From Periconia sp. R9002 (Eukaryota > Ascomycota > Dothideomycetes > Pleosporales > Periconiaceae), in NCBI GenBank assembly GCA_023627715.1, contig JAMAHW010000075.1, forward strand, positions 62,001 through 126,000: a stretch of 64,000 nucleotides of DNA, given 5' to 3'. The notes beneath the pieces are model-generated. The model was given only the letters and a program-made list of their open reading frames with translations, was not told the DNA's origin and did no database searches. This document shows, piece by piece, positions 1 through 10,381 of the stretch (positions are counted from its first letter, which is position 1; each line of letters opens with the position of its first letter). The translations under genes and the position numbers were made by a program.

Positions 1-871
1 CTTTCAAGGTGCGATTGGTAGCATCACATCAGCCGTCACAGTGGCTGCAAGCAGTTTTGATATGAGCATCACAGACCCGACACCACTGATCGACAAAATC
101 GACCAGCACCGACTCCATGACTTACTGGGTATCGATCTTTCCGTGAAATCCCATATTCAATATGTGGAGCCATCCGCCAGAGGCGATATACCAGCCGAAT
201 CCGCGGCAAAGCAAAACGCAGCAAAGAAATCATCGCCAGACCCTCACACATCAGATGATGAAACTCCTCGATATAGTACTAGCCACACGAGTATAAATGG
301 CAAAGTGCAGACCCTTGGAGACTTCATCGACACCGACGCGCTCGCTCCCGCAGAGGCCCTTATCGGCAATCTCTCAGCCGAAGAACTCGGCCAATACTGT
401 CTCTATCATACCCATCCATCTTTCCGTCAACGCGTCAAAGACGGCCTCAATGTCATAGTCGCAGGCAAAGCCTTTGGAGTCGGATCTTCACGTGAGAACG
501 CTGTCACGGCTCTGATGGGAGCAGGCGTCCAATGCGTCATTGCACGATCGTTTGCATTTATATATTCTCGAAACCAGCCGAATTTAGGACTGCTCGGGAT
601 TGTGATGGAGGATGAGAAATTTTACGAGGTTGCGGTCGATGGGGCGGAAATTGAGATTGCAATAGAGGAGAGGTTGGTTAGAGTGGGGGGCCAGGAATTT
701 CTATTTGCGTTGAGCGACCTGGAGATGAGGCTTTGGAAGCAGGGTGGGATGAGTCCCTCTTTTGCAAAGTGGGGGAAAAAGATTTTGGAGCGTGTTACGG
801 CCCCTAGTAAGAACGTGGATGCACAGGCAAGACTGGAGATATCGGCCGAGGAACAGAAGATGGCATGGTAA
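1..871 (+). CDS. Aconitase/3-isopropylmalate dehydratase-family protein, C-terminal part (5' end outside window)
   Basis: The reading frame is open from base 2 with no start in the window, so this is the 3' end of a longer gene. The first residues (QGAIGSITSAVTVAASSFDM) read like the end of the large [4Fe-4S] catalytic domain. A hydrophilic linker follows, then a swivel (small-subunit) domain opening with LGDFIDTDALAPAEAL and carrying the family loop AFGVGSSRENA (GSSRE substrate-binding motif). Large and small domains therefore sit on one chain, as in fungal Leu1-type isopropylmalate isomerase and aconitases. Members dehydrate and rehydrate 2- or 3-hydroxy tricarboxylates. I cannot choose between leucine biosynthesis, aconitase and a cluster-type paralogue; the degenerate linker makes a housekeeping Leu1 less certain. 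Confidence 0.8.
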   Translation, partial: FQGAIGSITSAVTVAASSFDMSITDPTPLIDKIDQHRLHDLLGIDLSVKSHIQYVEPSARGDIPAESAAKQNAAKKSSPDPHTSDDETPRYSTSHTSINGKVQTLGDFIDTDALAPAEALIGNLSAEELGQYCLYHTHPSFRQRVKDGLNVIVAGKAFGVGSSRENAVTALMGAGVQCVIARSFAFIYSRNQPNLGLLGIVMEDEKFYEVAVDGAEIEIAIEERLVRVGGQEFLFALSDLEMRLWKQGGMSPSFAKWGKKILERVTAPSKNVDAQARLEISAEEQKMAW

Positions 872-1068
872 CATGGTGAAAATTGATCAATTGAGAAGAA
901 ATGTGGTTTGGGTGATGGTTTTTCAAGGTGGTCATCACTCCGACGACTTCAAACTCATTCGTTAAAACAGGAATAACTTGAGCATTTCATTGCTTTCCAG
1001 ATTGCAATTCTGTCACTGCCAGGTAATACTTGTATAATTATTTCTACACATTTAAATTACGAGTTCAA

Positions 1069-2193
1069 TCACGCAGCTACTTGTCCGGTGCGCGCCGCCC
1101 TTGATTGCTGGATGCTATCGACATTGGACCGGTGGACCTCTTCGTACTGCGCGAAGTAGATCAAGCTGCCATTACTTACATCCGCTGCCACCACCTCCTC
1201 CAACGTCTTGTCCCAAGCGGCCGGTCTTTGTACAGGCTCGTCCACTGCCCGAATGTATCTCAACGTGGCATCAATAAATGTAGCATCGTACCCTCCGGCT
1301 GCAATACGGTCCGGGCTTCCATGAGCCGGCAGTATCTTTGCAATAGGAAGCTGCGCCATTCGCTCAAGCTCTTGCTGATGCGTGGGCAAGCTATCAGCGT
1401 CCGCAATGAAGGTAGCTGTGTCTTCCAAAGTATCACCCGCGAATAGTATCCTGTCCTGCGGAAGAAAAAGAATGGTACCATCTGGAGTGTGGATGTTGAA
1501 ATTGTGCAGTTCAACGGTGCGATTGCCCACTTGCAGCGTCATGTTTTTATCATAAAGCACAGTAGGTAGCACCGCTTGAATTGGTGGATCATCTCTTGCC
1601 AAGGCAGCTGTATTCTTTCTGATGGTCGCCTCCGTCTGTTTCTGGCCCACTATCGTCGTTTTATTTCCAGCGAGCGCCACTGCGCCCGCTATGTGATCAT
1701 TGTGGAAATGACTGTACACTGTCGCGATCTTCGTCGCGCCTAAACTTCGCACATGATCCAGCATGAATGCCGCGTGCTCGGGTGTAATCGCTGCATCAAA
1801 AAGAAGCGCTTCAGGCCCGCTCACGATGCTATATGTGGCCACACCTAGCGTGAAGGCGCCGTCGTCCAGCCAATTGGGGGCCGCGGAATGGAAGCGCTCG
1901 CCCGTGCGGCCATCGTAGTAGGCGAAGATTCCGGGGTAAGGCTGAACTGTACGAAGAGATGACAGAGGGTCAGCCCCCGGTGGACGAACATTTTGCCTTT
2001 TCATATTTCTGATCAAGACTGTTAGAAATAAAGATTCGAGGGCGAGATTGAGGGATACATGCGGTATATACCGGGCCGAAAGGCGTAAACTCGGTCCTGG
2101 AGCGAGAAAGCGCTGCTTGATGTGGGGCCCACAGCCAAGTGCCACATTCGCTAGGTATGCCGAACCGAAAAGCAGTAGGGTGAGGAAGAGCAT
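1069..2193 (-). CDS. Secreted metallo-beta-lactamase-fold hydrolase
   Basis: Metallo-beta-lactamase superfamily protein. The zinc motif HxHxDH is visible as YSHFHNDHIAG, followed by DRILFAGDTLED (metal-bridging Asp) and KILPAHGSPD (distal His). The frame is open upstream to 2307, but the Met at 2193 begins a good signal peptide (MLFLTLLLFGSAYLANVALG), so I start there. A likely 63-nt in-frame intron at 2009-2071 (minus-strand GTATAT..TTGATCAG with a CTAAC branch site 12 nt before the acceptor) would remove a hydrophobic stretch that does not look like the rest of the protein. Exported fungal MBL-fold proteins hydrolyse esters, lactones or lactams; the substrate cannot be read here. It is transcribed toward the aconitase-like gene, tail to tail. 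Confidence 0.8.
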   Translation of the reverse strand: MLFLTLLLFGSAYLANVALGCGPHIKQRFLAPGPSLRLSARYIPHVSLNLALESLFLTVLIRNMKRQNVRPPGADPLSSLRTVQPYPGIFAYYDGRTGERFHSAAPNWLDDGAFTLGVATYSIVSGPEALLFDAAITPEHAAFMLDHVRSLGATKIATVYSHFHNDHIAGAVALAGNKTTIVGQKQTEATIRKNTAALARDDPPIQAVLPTVLYDKNMTLQVGNRTVELHNFNIHTPDGTILFLPQDRILFAGDTLEDTATFIADADSLPTHQQELERMAQLPIAKILPAHGSPDRIAAGGYDATFIDATLRYIRAVDEPVQRPAAWDKTLEEVVAADVSNGSLIYFAQYEEVHRSNVDSIQQSRAARTGQVAA

Positions 2194-2517
2194 CTGATCT
2201 TCCTGTTCTACCAAGAACAGTAGACGTTGATTCAAAGATTTTGACTGTTTTGCAGTCCCTTGAGCTCCTTGTATACTTTTGATCATGTCATGCCTGACTT
2301 GTTTCATGTTTCACGATGCCTCGCCGTGACAAAACCTGAGACTGCAAGAAAACATCACATTGCCTCTCTTTCCCCTTTTTTAGATCATCACTATCCCATT
2401 TTCCCCAGATCTCAAATACATCATGCATCCGATTTCATGCAAAATATGATTTTTTGATGGATGCGGCTAGCCCTTTTTTCTCCATCAAAAAGTGCAATGC
2501 ACAATAGCCATCATCCC

Positions 2518-3108
2518 TCAGCGCCTCGCCCTCCTCCTGCCTCCACCAAAGCCGATATCCCGAATGAGGTCTAAGACGATAAAAAACCAAAATGCCTTGA
2601 TATGCGACCAAGCCCACTGCTTCGTCGACCTCGGTGTAATCGTCCACCCAACAGCCCACAGCGCAGCCAAAACCCCAATAACAAGCACGCGCCTCAACAA
2701 CTCAAACCCTGAGAACTCGGCGATAAGTAAGACCGCAACCTCCACGCCTGTATACAAAAAGTACTCGCTAGGTCGGTATATAAACTCGAAAACCGAAGCG
2801 CTCGTGGACGGTCGTGCACCAACGTTACCATTGCGGATGTAGCTTGTGTCGGAGGGTGGGAAGGGATTAGAAATTGTTATGATGGTCGGATAGCTCAGCG
2901 TAGAGATTTTCCATTGGAAGTAGCAGGCGCAGAGCAAGATGAGGCCTGCGACGAATCGATCAAAGAGATTTGCGCCTTCGAGGCCGCCGACGACCCAACT
3001 GATAGGCGAAAAAGGCATTGCGGCTGTATAAAGCAAGACGATTATGGGCATGGAAAAAAATTGGCGGGTAGCCAGTTGTCCGGCGGTTGGGGGTGTGTTC
3101 TTGGTCAT
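2518..3108 (-). CDS. Small integral membrane protein, unknown function
   Basis: A 196-residue protein with several hydrophobic segments: about residues 18-40 (MPIIVLLYTAAMPFSPISWV), 48-65 (FDRFVAGLILLCACYF), 115-135 (LYTGVEVAVLLIAEF), 140-156 (VLVIGVLAALWAVGW) and 170-182 (AFWFFIVLDLI). It ends in a very basic tail (GGGRRRARR) that would sit on the cytosolic side. I recognise no enzyme motif. The pattern resembles conserved fungal ER or Golgi membrane proteins of unknown role. The start is the first ATG of the frame and is followed by a polar N-terminus, so no cleavable signal is expected. Composition is typical coding sequence, with no stop for 196 codons. Confidence 0.65.
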   Translation of the reverse strand: MTKNTPPTAGQLATRQFFSMPIIVLLYTAAMPFSPISWVVGGLEGANLFDRFVAGLILLCACYFQWKISTLSYPTIITISNPFPPSDTSYIRNGNVGARPSTSASVFEFIYRPSEYFLYTGVEVAVLLIAEFSGFELLRRVLVIGVLAALWAVGWTITPRSTKQWAWSHIKAFWFFIVLDLIRDIGFGGGRRRARR

Positions 3109-3777
3109 CTTTTCGCGGTTTGTTTCGCGATGCGCTATTTCCTTTGGTTTGATTTAACTTTGGGACACCGTGAAAATTCGGGCGTGCGTGTTGTTTCTTT
3201 TCTATTGTAGAGATCAAGCGATAATTAAATGAAGACGATGCGAAGTGAGAGGCAACGGGGACGTCAAAAAAGAAGCGGTCTTAGGCGGCCCAGCCCCCTC
3301 ATATACTTGGCCCCAACGGGGCGTGCTAACCGTGTCTGCCTAATGTTGGCGCGGAGATTCAATGTCACTGGTCTTGCAATCAGGCAACTACTCAATACGC
3401 CTCACGTATAATACAGGTTTGACACATCCAATTATTAGGGTCGTTTTTTTCCAAGGCAGCAAGACAAGGGAGAAGACGCTATTTTGGGTAGATTATCAAA
3501 GACTGGCACAAGCGGCGACAAGTGGTTCAAAACCTCAGACATAGATAACCATCACGAATGGTTTGTCGCATAGTTAATTACAACGGCGGTGAACGCGAGG
3601 TTGGAAATGCAGCTGAGGAAGTTGTCAACCTCTATACTGATAAAGCCTTACTCTTTGTGGAAGAATACGAAGATGTTTCCGACTATCCCTGCTCCCGCCT
3701 GGTTTGAGGTTGGAACATTGTTTCTAACAGATCTCGCAAGGCCCCATGTCCGTTTCTCTCTGCCATATCCATTACAC
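3109..3777 (+). other. Intergenic stretch without a recognisable gene
   Basis: Open frames here are short and on both strands and show no family motif. The left part is the upstream region of the small membrane protein; the right part lies just past the last recognisable codons of the ankyrin remnant and may hold its lost 3' end. No RNA gene or repeat seen. Confidence 0.5.
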
Positions 3778-4574
3778 TCATCCATGTGTAGCCTGAACAG
3801 GGGCCAAATACTTCAGCTCTTGTATCTGCACCAGCTCTCTGTCGCCATGTGCAAGCGCAAAATGCAATGCAGTCTGATGGCCTATCGTTGGTCTTCGAGC
3901 GCGATCTTGTCCTTCTTCGAATCGCGTATATAGAGCATTTATGTCGGCGCCTCGATCAATCAGGTATTCAATTATTTCTCGACGATCGCATGCACTGCGA
4001 TAAGCTTCTACAGCAGCAACTAGAGCTCCGATTGATCTGGATGTTGGCGGAATGTTGCCTCCGGCGTCAAGGAGCAGTTGCATTTTCAAGAGCGTTCCCT
4101 CTGCAGCAGCATAATGAAGAATAGAGAGGTCGCATAACGTAACACCATCAGGATCTGCTCCGTGATCATTAGCCATTTCATTGGCTATGGCGAGACTGAA
4201 AGTTAGAAACCCTAATCAGCAAGGCTCAGAGATGCTTAATCAAGCGACTTCTGACAAGATGGGTCTCATCACTTAATACCACCGGCTCATTGATATCCCA
4301 TCCATGCTCTGTAACGATCTCAAGTGCCCTAACGGCACGGTTCCTTTAAATTTATCCGCCTAGCAACCCGAGAACAGAGCCAGACGACAGTCTAAAACCA
4401 CAGCCAAGCAGTTCCGCAACCAGATATATGCGATAATAAACTTACCGCAGCTGCACACACTGCAGAATGCGCTATCCATCTAAGGACCATGGGCTGAATT
4501 TGTCCGGTTTCTTGGTCTTTCCGCCTCTGCAGGAACTCTTGAGCTGTCTCTAGAGATGAATTTATCTCCATCAT
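3778..4574 (-). pseudogene. Ankyrin-repeat protein remnant
   Basis: Three coding pieces are visible on the minus strand. A first ATG at 4574 opens about 43 codons that end at a perfect GTAAGT donor. A second piece (about 4342-4256) reads ALEIVTEHGWDINEP, typical of fungal ankyrin proteins. A third (4195-3778) reads GADPDGVTLCDLSILHYAAA, LLLDAGGNI, EIIEYLIDRGADINALY and TALHFALAHGDREL, which are ankyrin helix-loop units. The pieces do not join in phase: both junctions are off when the best GT and AG sites are used. The last repeat breaks off after HGDRELVQ instead of continuing into its second helix. I therefore read it as a decayed or truncated gene, although unusual splicing could rescue it. 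Ankyrin repeats bind other proteins; no partner can be inferred. Confidence 0.5.
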
Positions 4575-6780
4575 CCCTCTTAATCATATGGCGACCTATT
4601 TAACAATTATCCCAGCTCGGTTTTTGGTCCGGGATAGAGGTTGGAAAAACAGCCGTAAGTTCCATGGGGACCTAACCATGGACCGAGGAGCATCCCATTC
4701 TGGTGACGTCGGGGAAGTCGAGATTGTGGTAATATCAATCTGGGTATTCATGATAGTTAAAAAATTAAAGCATAAAAAAATTTTGATGAGCGTGCGTGCT
4801 GATCAGAGAAATCTTGAACTCACATAGAGGAGGGCACAGCAACTGTGCCTCACTCCTACAGGTTGAGGTTTCAGCTATGGTAACGTGAAGTTCAGTTAGC
4901 CCCTTAAGTCAACCGGTTAAATGGAATATGATCCTGCGCAATTTTGGATCCCGGAATATTGAGAGGGGCAGCGTTGAGTTCGAATTATGACATAACATTG
5001 TACTACATGTATTCTGACGTGACTTGTGGCATTGAATACTCGGTATTGGCGCAAAGAGATACACATTCCCACGTTCGAATTGCAACATAACTGCTCTTTT
5101 TACTCCTCCTCGGACTGTTTTTTCTTGTCGCGACGAAGGAATTTCCCTTCACCGCTATATTTCCCAATCCAGTATTAATAAAGAAGTATCCATACTTGGT
5201 CTCAACCCGCCTTAGGGCTTGGGACTCACCCTACAAGGTTATAAATATAAGCAAAATGTACTATAAGGATCGCGTATTATTGTTAGAAGCTGGGCCCCCT
5301 ATATTTATTTCGGGATCTAGGTATCGAAAAGATTTACTTTTTTATTGACACGGGCTTTGATTTAGCATTAGCCGTCTTAGGATTGGCCCTGCTAGAACTG
5401 CTAGCTAGGGAACTTGCCTTATGTCTACTGGTCCACTGTATATATAGCGTTTTATCTGATTTTCTGCCTGCGCAAATACCAACAGAATAATACTCTACGA
5501 TGACTTTTCATCATCTTATTTGCTTGTTTATGCCAATTACTATGAACCCGTCTATCCAAGAACGTATTTGTGATCTTTTTGCGTATCGACACCATTAATA
5601 ATTTATTATATACGTTTTGAAGTGTTTTCTTCTTCGCAATTGATTGGTGTAATCAGTCACGATATCAACACTGGTTTGGATCTCAGATAACGTCCTTGGC
5701 TGGGGATGTGCTCACAAGTAACTAATTGATAATATATGTATATCTTAGCAGTGACCTACTGCAGTTCTCCAGTATATTACTAGCTTAGACTTAGGCTACG
5801 TTGCAGTAGCTACGTGAGATACTACTATGAAATGAAATGAAATGAAAATTATTCATCACGGAGTTTTGCTATCCTGGGTATGGATACAGGCAGGGGTGGA
5901 TGCACTAGGCAACGTCCTCGCCGAGGGCGGACACGGGAATTTCTTGGCGCACGTGGGAGATACTACTAGGTCTAGGTCTAACTAAGTCCTATGAGACTTA
6001 AAAAAATTAACTTCTAGTTTTTCCTCATAAAATTCCCCAAAGATCTCATCAAGGTACACATTCCATCATCGACGTGGCATTTTAGGGATGATTTCGCGAT
6101 ATGGACATTGCGTGTCCTGATTTTTGGATAGCCCAAGGGTATCCGCGCCATCTATCTGCCATTCCAGTTCGATGACACGATGGTATGCCCACATTTCGAG
6201 CGCCGTGCTGCTCGCAGATTCTTTCCTATATTGCCCACGTTTCCACAGTTAGCTCTTTACGGGAACAACCGCTAATATCCGCGATGACGTGGCTCCCGTA
6301 TTGTTGAGCTACAAAATAACTTACACTAGCTCTGGACTAATGTAAAAAGAGCTTATTTAATCATTCAACACTCCAATATGGGGCTCCTCTGTCCAATAAC
6401 AGCAGCGAGAAAACATCTTTGCATATTCCATTGGCTAAAGGAAGCTGTACGATGATGCGTTATTTGCTTCAATATATGTGGGTTGCAAATCTCCTCAATT
6501 GCCCCGCGGTTTGGGAAGCGTCAAAAGCACCAAATAGTATAAAGTCAGTATGACTTATCTTGCCCTCCTCTGCCCTCCACTACTCCTTAAACATCCTTCC
6601 TCAATCCCGAAGTACACCAGTTTTTTTATTTTTAAGATCCGGCTTTTCGACGACTCGTCTGCTCCCTCCGGTACGAAGATGCTATCATCTGGGCAGCAAC
6701 AATGGTCAACATGACTCATCGTTCCAATTCTGAGAATTATCAAATTATCAAGCAGACCATGTTGTTTAGACAACATGATT
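4575..6780 (+). other. AT-rich gene-free region
   Basis: About 2.2 kb of A+T-rich sequence with no long open frame and no family motif. It contains a short pentanucleotide microsatellite (5827-5846) and an imperfect CTAGGT repeat near 5967-5985. The composition is compatible with an old repeat-derived sequence, but I cannot name an element. The last few hundred bases presumably hold the promoter and transcription start of the thiamine gene to the right. Confidence 0.5.
5827..5846 (+). repeat. (ATGAA)4 microsatellite
   Basis: Four perfect tandem copies of ATGAA, continuing imperfectly for a few bases. It lies in the gene-free AT-rich region; no function implied. Confidence 0.85.
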
Positions 6781-6783
6781 CAG

Positions 6784-6996
6784 GTACCTTCTCAATCGTC
6801 TGAGCATGCGTGGCGGGTGTTCAAACCGTTGACCGTCGGCTCGGCCAACCACTCCTCTCAGGAGTAGTAGACCACCGTTGGCCAACGGTTTGTTCTGAGA
6901 TCATACCGTTTAAACTTGATCTGGATAATTCCAGCGAAAGGACTAGCTGCTTCATGATGCCCCTCCCCCAACAGGTTGGCAAACTAACCATTGTAG
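6784..6996 (+). other. Predicted 5'-UTR intron of the THI5/NMT1 gene
   Basis: A donor CAG|GTACCT at 6781-6789 and an acceptor TTGTAG ending at 6996, with a branch site CTAAC at 6984-6988, frame a 213-nt intron that contains the whole TPP aptamer and ends 19 nt before the start codon. This matches the arrangement known for fungal NMT1 genes, where ligand binding changes splice-site choice in the leader. An alternative acceptor CAACAG ends at 6974. Confidence 0.65.
6804..6960 (+). promoter_or_regulatory. Eukaryotic TPP (thiamine pyrophosphate) riboswitch
   Basis: The conserved aptamer parts are present in order. There is a 5' strand GCGGGTGTTCA (6812-6822). A long P3 hairpin follows, whose arms AAACCGTTGACCGTCGG (6824-6839) and CCGTTGGCCAACGGTTT (6875-6891) pair almost completely. 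Next come the pyrimidine-sensing box TTCTGAGATCATACCG (6893-6908) and the pyrophosphate-sensing P4/P5 box GATCTGGATAATTCCAG (6918-6934) followed by CGAAAGGA. An extended P3 is a known trait of fungal TPP riboswitches. It sits in the leader of a thiamine-pyrimidine synthase gene, the classic fungal location. High TPP is expected to alter leader splicing, expose upstream ATGs and lower THI5 production. Confidence 0.93.
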
Positions 6997-7043
6997 CTAT
7001 CATCTTGTTTGAATCATGTCGACAGACAAGATCACCTTCTTGA
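6954..7043 (+). promoter_or_regulatory. Upstream ORF overlapping the THI5 start codon
   Basis: A double ATG at 6954/6957, inside the predicted leader intron, opens a 30-codon frame that ends at 7043, past and out of frame with the THI5 ATG at 7016. A second short upstream ORF starts at 6806 (9 codons including stop). If the leader intron is retained or spliced from a downstream donor, these ORFs would remain in the mRNA and depress THI5 translation. This agrees with the known repression logic of fungal NMT1 riboswitches. Translation of the uORFs is inferred, not seen. Confidence 0.55.
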
Positions 7044-8187
7044 CCAACTGGTGCGTGCTGCACATGATGGCAGAGAAGGCATGCTGATGCTGCATTTATA
7101 GGCACGCCACGCCATACCATGCTCCTTTGTATCTTGCGCAGAGCAAGGGGTATTTCAAAGATGAGGGAATCAAAGTCGCACTCCTCGAACCGAATGACCC
7201 TAGCGTATGTTGCCCCCTTTTTTTACCCATCAAAGTGGCCCATGGACTGATAAAGCCCTTCAGGATGTTACCGAAATAATTGGCTCTGGGAAAGTAGACC
7301 TTGGCTTCAAAGCCATGATCCACACTCTCGCGGCATCAGCCCGTGGCTTTCCCGTAACCTCTATTGGTTCACTCTTGAATGAACCTTTTACCGGCGTCGT
7401 CTACCTTACCTCCTCAGGTATCACCCCCGATTTCAAGACGCTCAAAGGCAAGAAGATCGGATACGTTGGCGAGTTTGGCAAAATCCAGCTCGATGAATTG
7501 ACTGCGCACTACGGCATGTCGCCTAGCGATTACACTGCCGTGCGTGTTGGCATGAATGTGACGCGATCCATCATTGCAGGCGAAATAGACGCCGGCATCG
7601 GGCTCGAGAACGTACAAATGGTCGAGCTGGAGGAATGGCTCGTGGGCCAGGGACGCTCGCGTGACGAGGTCAAGATGTTGCGAATTGACGAGTTAGCCCA
7701 GCTCGGGTGCTGCTGCTTCTGCTCAATTTTGTACATCGGAAACGATGCGTTCATCTCCGCGAACCCAGAAAAAGTCGGCGCATTTCTGCGCGCCTGCAAG
7801 CGTGCTACCGACTTTGTCCTTGCTTCTCCTGAACAAGCCTGGGCTGAATTCTGCACCTTCAAGCCTGTCATGGACACACCTGCCAACCGCAAGATTTTCG
7901 AACGCAGCTTTGCATACTTTAGCCCTGATCTGCAGAATGTTCGCCGCGACTGGGAGAAGGTCACTCGGTATGGCAAAAGGCTTGGAGTACTTGATGAGAA
8001 CTTTGCGCCGAACTATACGAACGAGTTTTTGCAGTGGGGACTAGAGACGGAGGCCGAAGATCCTACGGGGGATCAGAAAAGAATGGTCGAATTGCAGCAG
8101 GGTGTCAAGGACCATGGTGGGTTCATGCGGCTGGAGCTGGTCGGTGGCAAAACCGTTTTGGGCGCTGCTGCTCAGGCTGAATTTTGA
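7016..8187 (+). CDS. thi5/nmt1: 4-amino-5-hydroxymethyl-2-methylpyrimidine phosphate synthase (THI5/NMT1)
   Basis: Three exons: 7016-7050, 7102-7204, 7264-8187, giving 353 residues. The start ATG follows GAATC and opens [12 protein letters not shown], the family N-terminus. The enzyme makes the pyrimidine half of thiamine from PLP and one of its own histidines, so it works once per molecule. All key positions fall where they do in yeast Thi5: Lys62 (PLP) and His66 (donor) in [11 protein letters not shown], and the CCCFC metal motif at residues 195-199. The type 2 periplasmic-binding-protein fold is continuous to the C-terminus. Regulation is shown by the TPP riboswitch in the leader. The internal introns are 51 and 59 nt. 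Nothing suggests damage, so this is probably the functional housekeeping copy. Confidence 0.97.
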
Positions 8188-8534
8188 GCGTTCTAGCTAC
8201 GGGCATTCAACATGCCGTATGCGAAAGCACATTGGATGTTAGTTGACACAGACTATGTTCTGTAAAGTAGTTGTCGCTCGTTTTTCCTCATTACAGAATG
8301 CACAGGATCTTCTACGAATACATATTTTGGTTTCGTATTGGTGAAGAATACTTGTTTTTCCGCAAATTGGAAATTGGGTACTGCGCCGTAGACGTGCGCT
8401 CTTGGTGGGGAACATTCGGAATTTCCAAGGGCAGGAGAGGCGAAGTCTTTACCTCTCTTTTTAACATAGATCCCCCCGGCGCACATGGTCCCACGCAACA
8501 ATTCTCGCTTCCCGATGTCTGTAAAACAGGCCAG

Positions 8535-10381
8535 ATGAACCTTCACATGGCCTTCACACACTCCGTCATACCCAGCTACGTTGTAGCTGACTCTAAGCTC
8601 GCCTACGCTACTCTTGCGACGCTAGGAACATGTTTAGTTTTTTACACTATCACACTCGCTCATTTCGTCAACGTAGCAAATAAGAAATGCGGTCAGAAAA
8701 TACCACCAGTGGTTCCGCACTTCATTCCATTGGTAGGCAATATTCCATGGCAATTTATTTGGAATCCCATAGAGCTTTTCAAATCCGGGTATGTGCAGTC
8801 CTGTTCACATATTCAAGAAAAAAATGAGACCTGTGACTCTGAACTAAGTGTGTCAAAGCTATTACGCCCTATTGCAGCATCCCGTTCGAATCAGATTTTT
8901 CATGAAAGAATTTTACATCGTACAAGGAAGAAAAAACGTGGTCGCACATCTTGCTCAAACCTCGACGTCGAATACTATATTCAATGCCTCATTTCTTCGC
9001 CAAGCCTGCGGAATGTCAAATAAAGGTGTCGAGCGGCTAGGAAGTGAGACTGAAGAGACACCAAACTACTTCAAGCGCAAGTACTTGTCAGCTGCACCGC
9101 TTTATGCTTGGAGTTCTTCTCTCATCCACCGCTACCTCAGTGGCAAAACGGCAGTCCAGCTTTCGCAACGGTTCGAAAGCAACCTGAGAGATCGGTTTCT
9201 GAAGCATGAAGCCCTTTCCGTTCCTGAAGGTGTCATTTTGAGCGACTTCATGGAATTTTTCAGCAATGAAGTCACAGGGGCTTTGCTAGATGCAATGTGC
9301 GGAAAGGGACTCCTGGAGCGCAATCCTAGCTTCATAAACTCTTTCTCGACTTTCTGCGACAGTCTTCCAATCTACATGAAAGGCATGCCACGATTTTTGT
9401 CACCTAAGGCATACAAGGCTCGCGAAAACGCAATCAAGGCGGTAGTAGACTGGCAGGCATGGGCTAGTTCTAACTTTGACGCTAAGTCGACACCAATAGA
9501 TGAAGATGGAGACGATCCTATGTGGGGGTCTGTATTCTTTAGGGAGAGATTTTCAACTTTTGTCTACGATATGGGGTTTGACCCCAAAGACATCGCATCC
9601 ATGGAGCTTGGGTTTTTGTTTGGGTATGCTATTGTGAAAAAGACTATGCATGAGAAGTCACTGCTAATAAATATCTCGACAGTGCAAGCGCCAACGTGAC
9701 TATGAATACATATTGGTGCGCTATCGATGTTTTCAGAGATGCAAAGCTGCTGCTCGATGTACGCAGAGAGGTTCAAGCTTCCAAAGCAAAGGATATAGAT
9801 CATCTGCATTTCGACATGAACAAGCTCTTGCAGCAGCCATTTTTGCAGGCTGTGTTTGCCGAGAGCTTGAGATTACGTTGCCATAACATGTTCATTCGCA
9901 AGACGACCGAGCCAATCAATATTCACGAATGGATGATTCCGAAGGATCGTTTTGTTATCGCATGGTCTACTCCAGGTAAGTGTGACTCACGAACATAAAT
10001 TCCATGCGCATACACTGAATCAAGTCCAATACAACAGGGCAAATGGATTCGAAAATATGGGACACCGAGAATGACAACCACCCCGTAGATACTTTCTGGC
10101 CGGGACGGTTCTTGAAGCAACCCGATACGTCTGGTCCAATCCAATTCTGTCTCCCGGCCACCGAAGGATCTTGGCTACCGTTCGGTAACGGTGCAAACCT
10201 CTGCCCAGGAAGACACTTTGCCAAGATTCATTGTATTTTGACTCTGGCTATGATGGTTGAAACGTTTGATTGCGACATACTTGCCAAACCTGAGACTCTG
10301 AAACTTGATCTCAGTAAATTTGGAATGGGTGTTCTCAACCCCAAGGGCAAGGTCTCAGCACGGATTCGCGGGAAGGGATGA
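8535..10381 (+). CDS. Cytochrome P450, CYP7/CYP8-like (oxysterol 7-alpha-hydroxylase-related)
   Basis: Four exons fit in phase: 8535-8788, 8895-9623, 9683-9975, 10038-10381. An N-terminal membrane anchor (AYATLATLGTCLVFYTITLA) is followed by a Pro-rich hinge (PPVVPHFIPLVGN). The K-helix ExxR is ESLRLR and the heme loop is FGNGANLCPGRHFAK. The I-helix reads ASANVTMNTYW: the usual (A/G)Gx(D/E)T is absent, as in the CYP7/CYP8 (sterol 7-alpha-hydroxylase, prostacyclin synthase) branch, whose fungal members act on steroids, fatty acids or cluster metabolites. It would sit in the ER membrane with a CPR partner. The start could also be the ATG at 8547. Neighbours are the thiamine gene and a flavin oxidase in opposite orientation; membership of a pathway is not evident. 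Confidence 0.88.
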
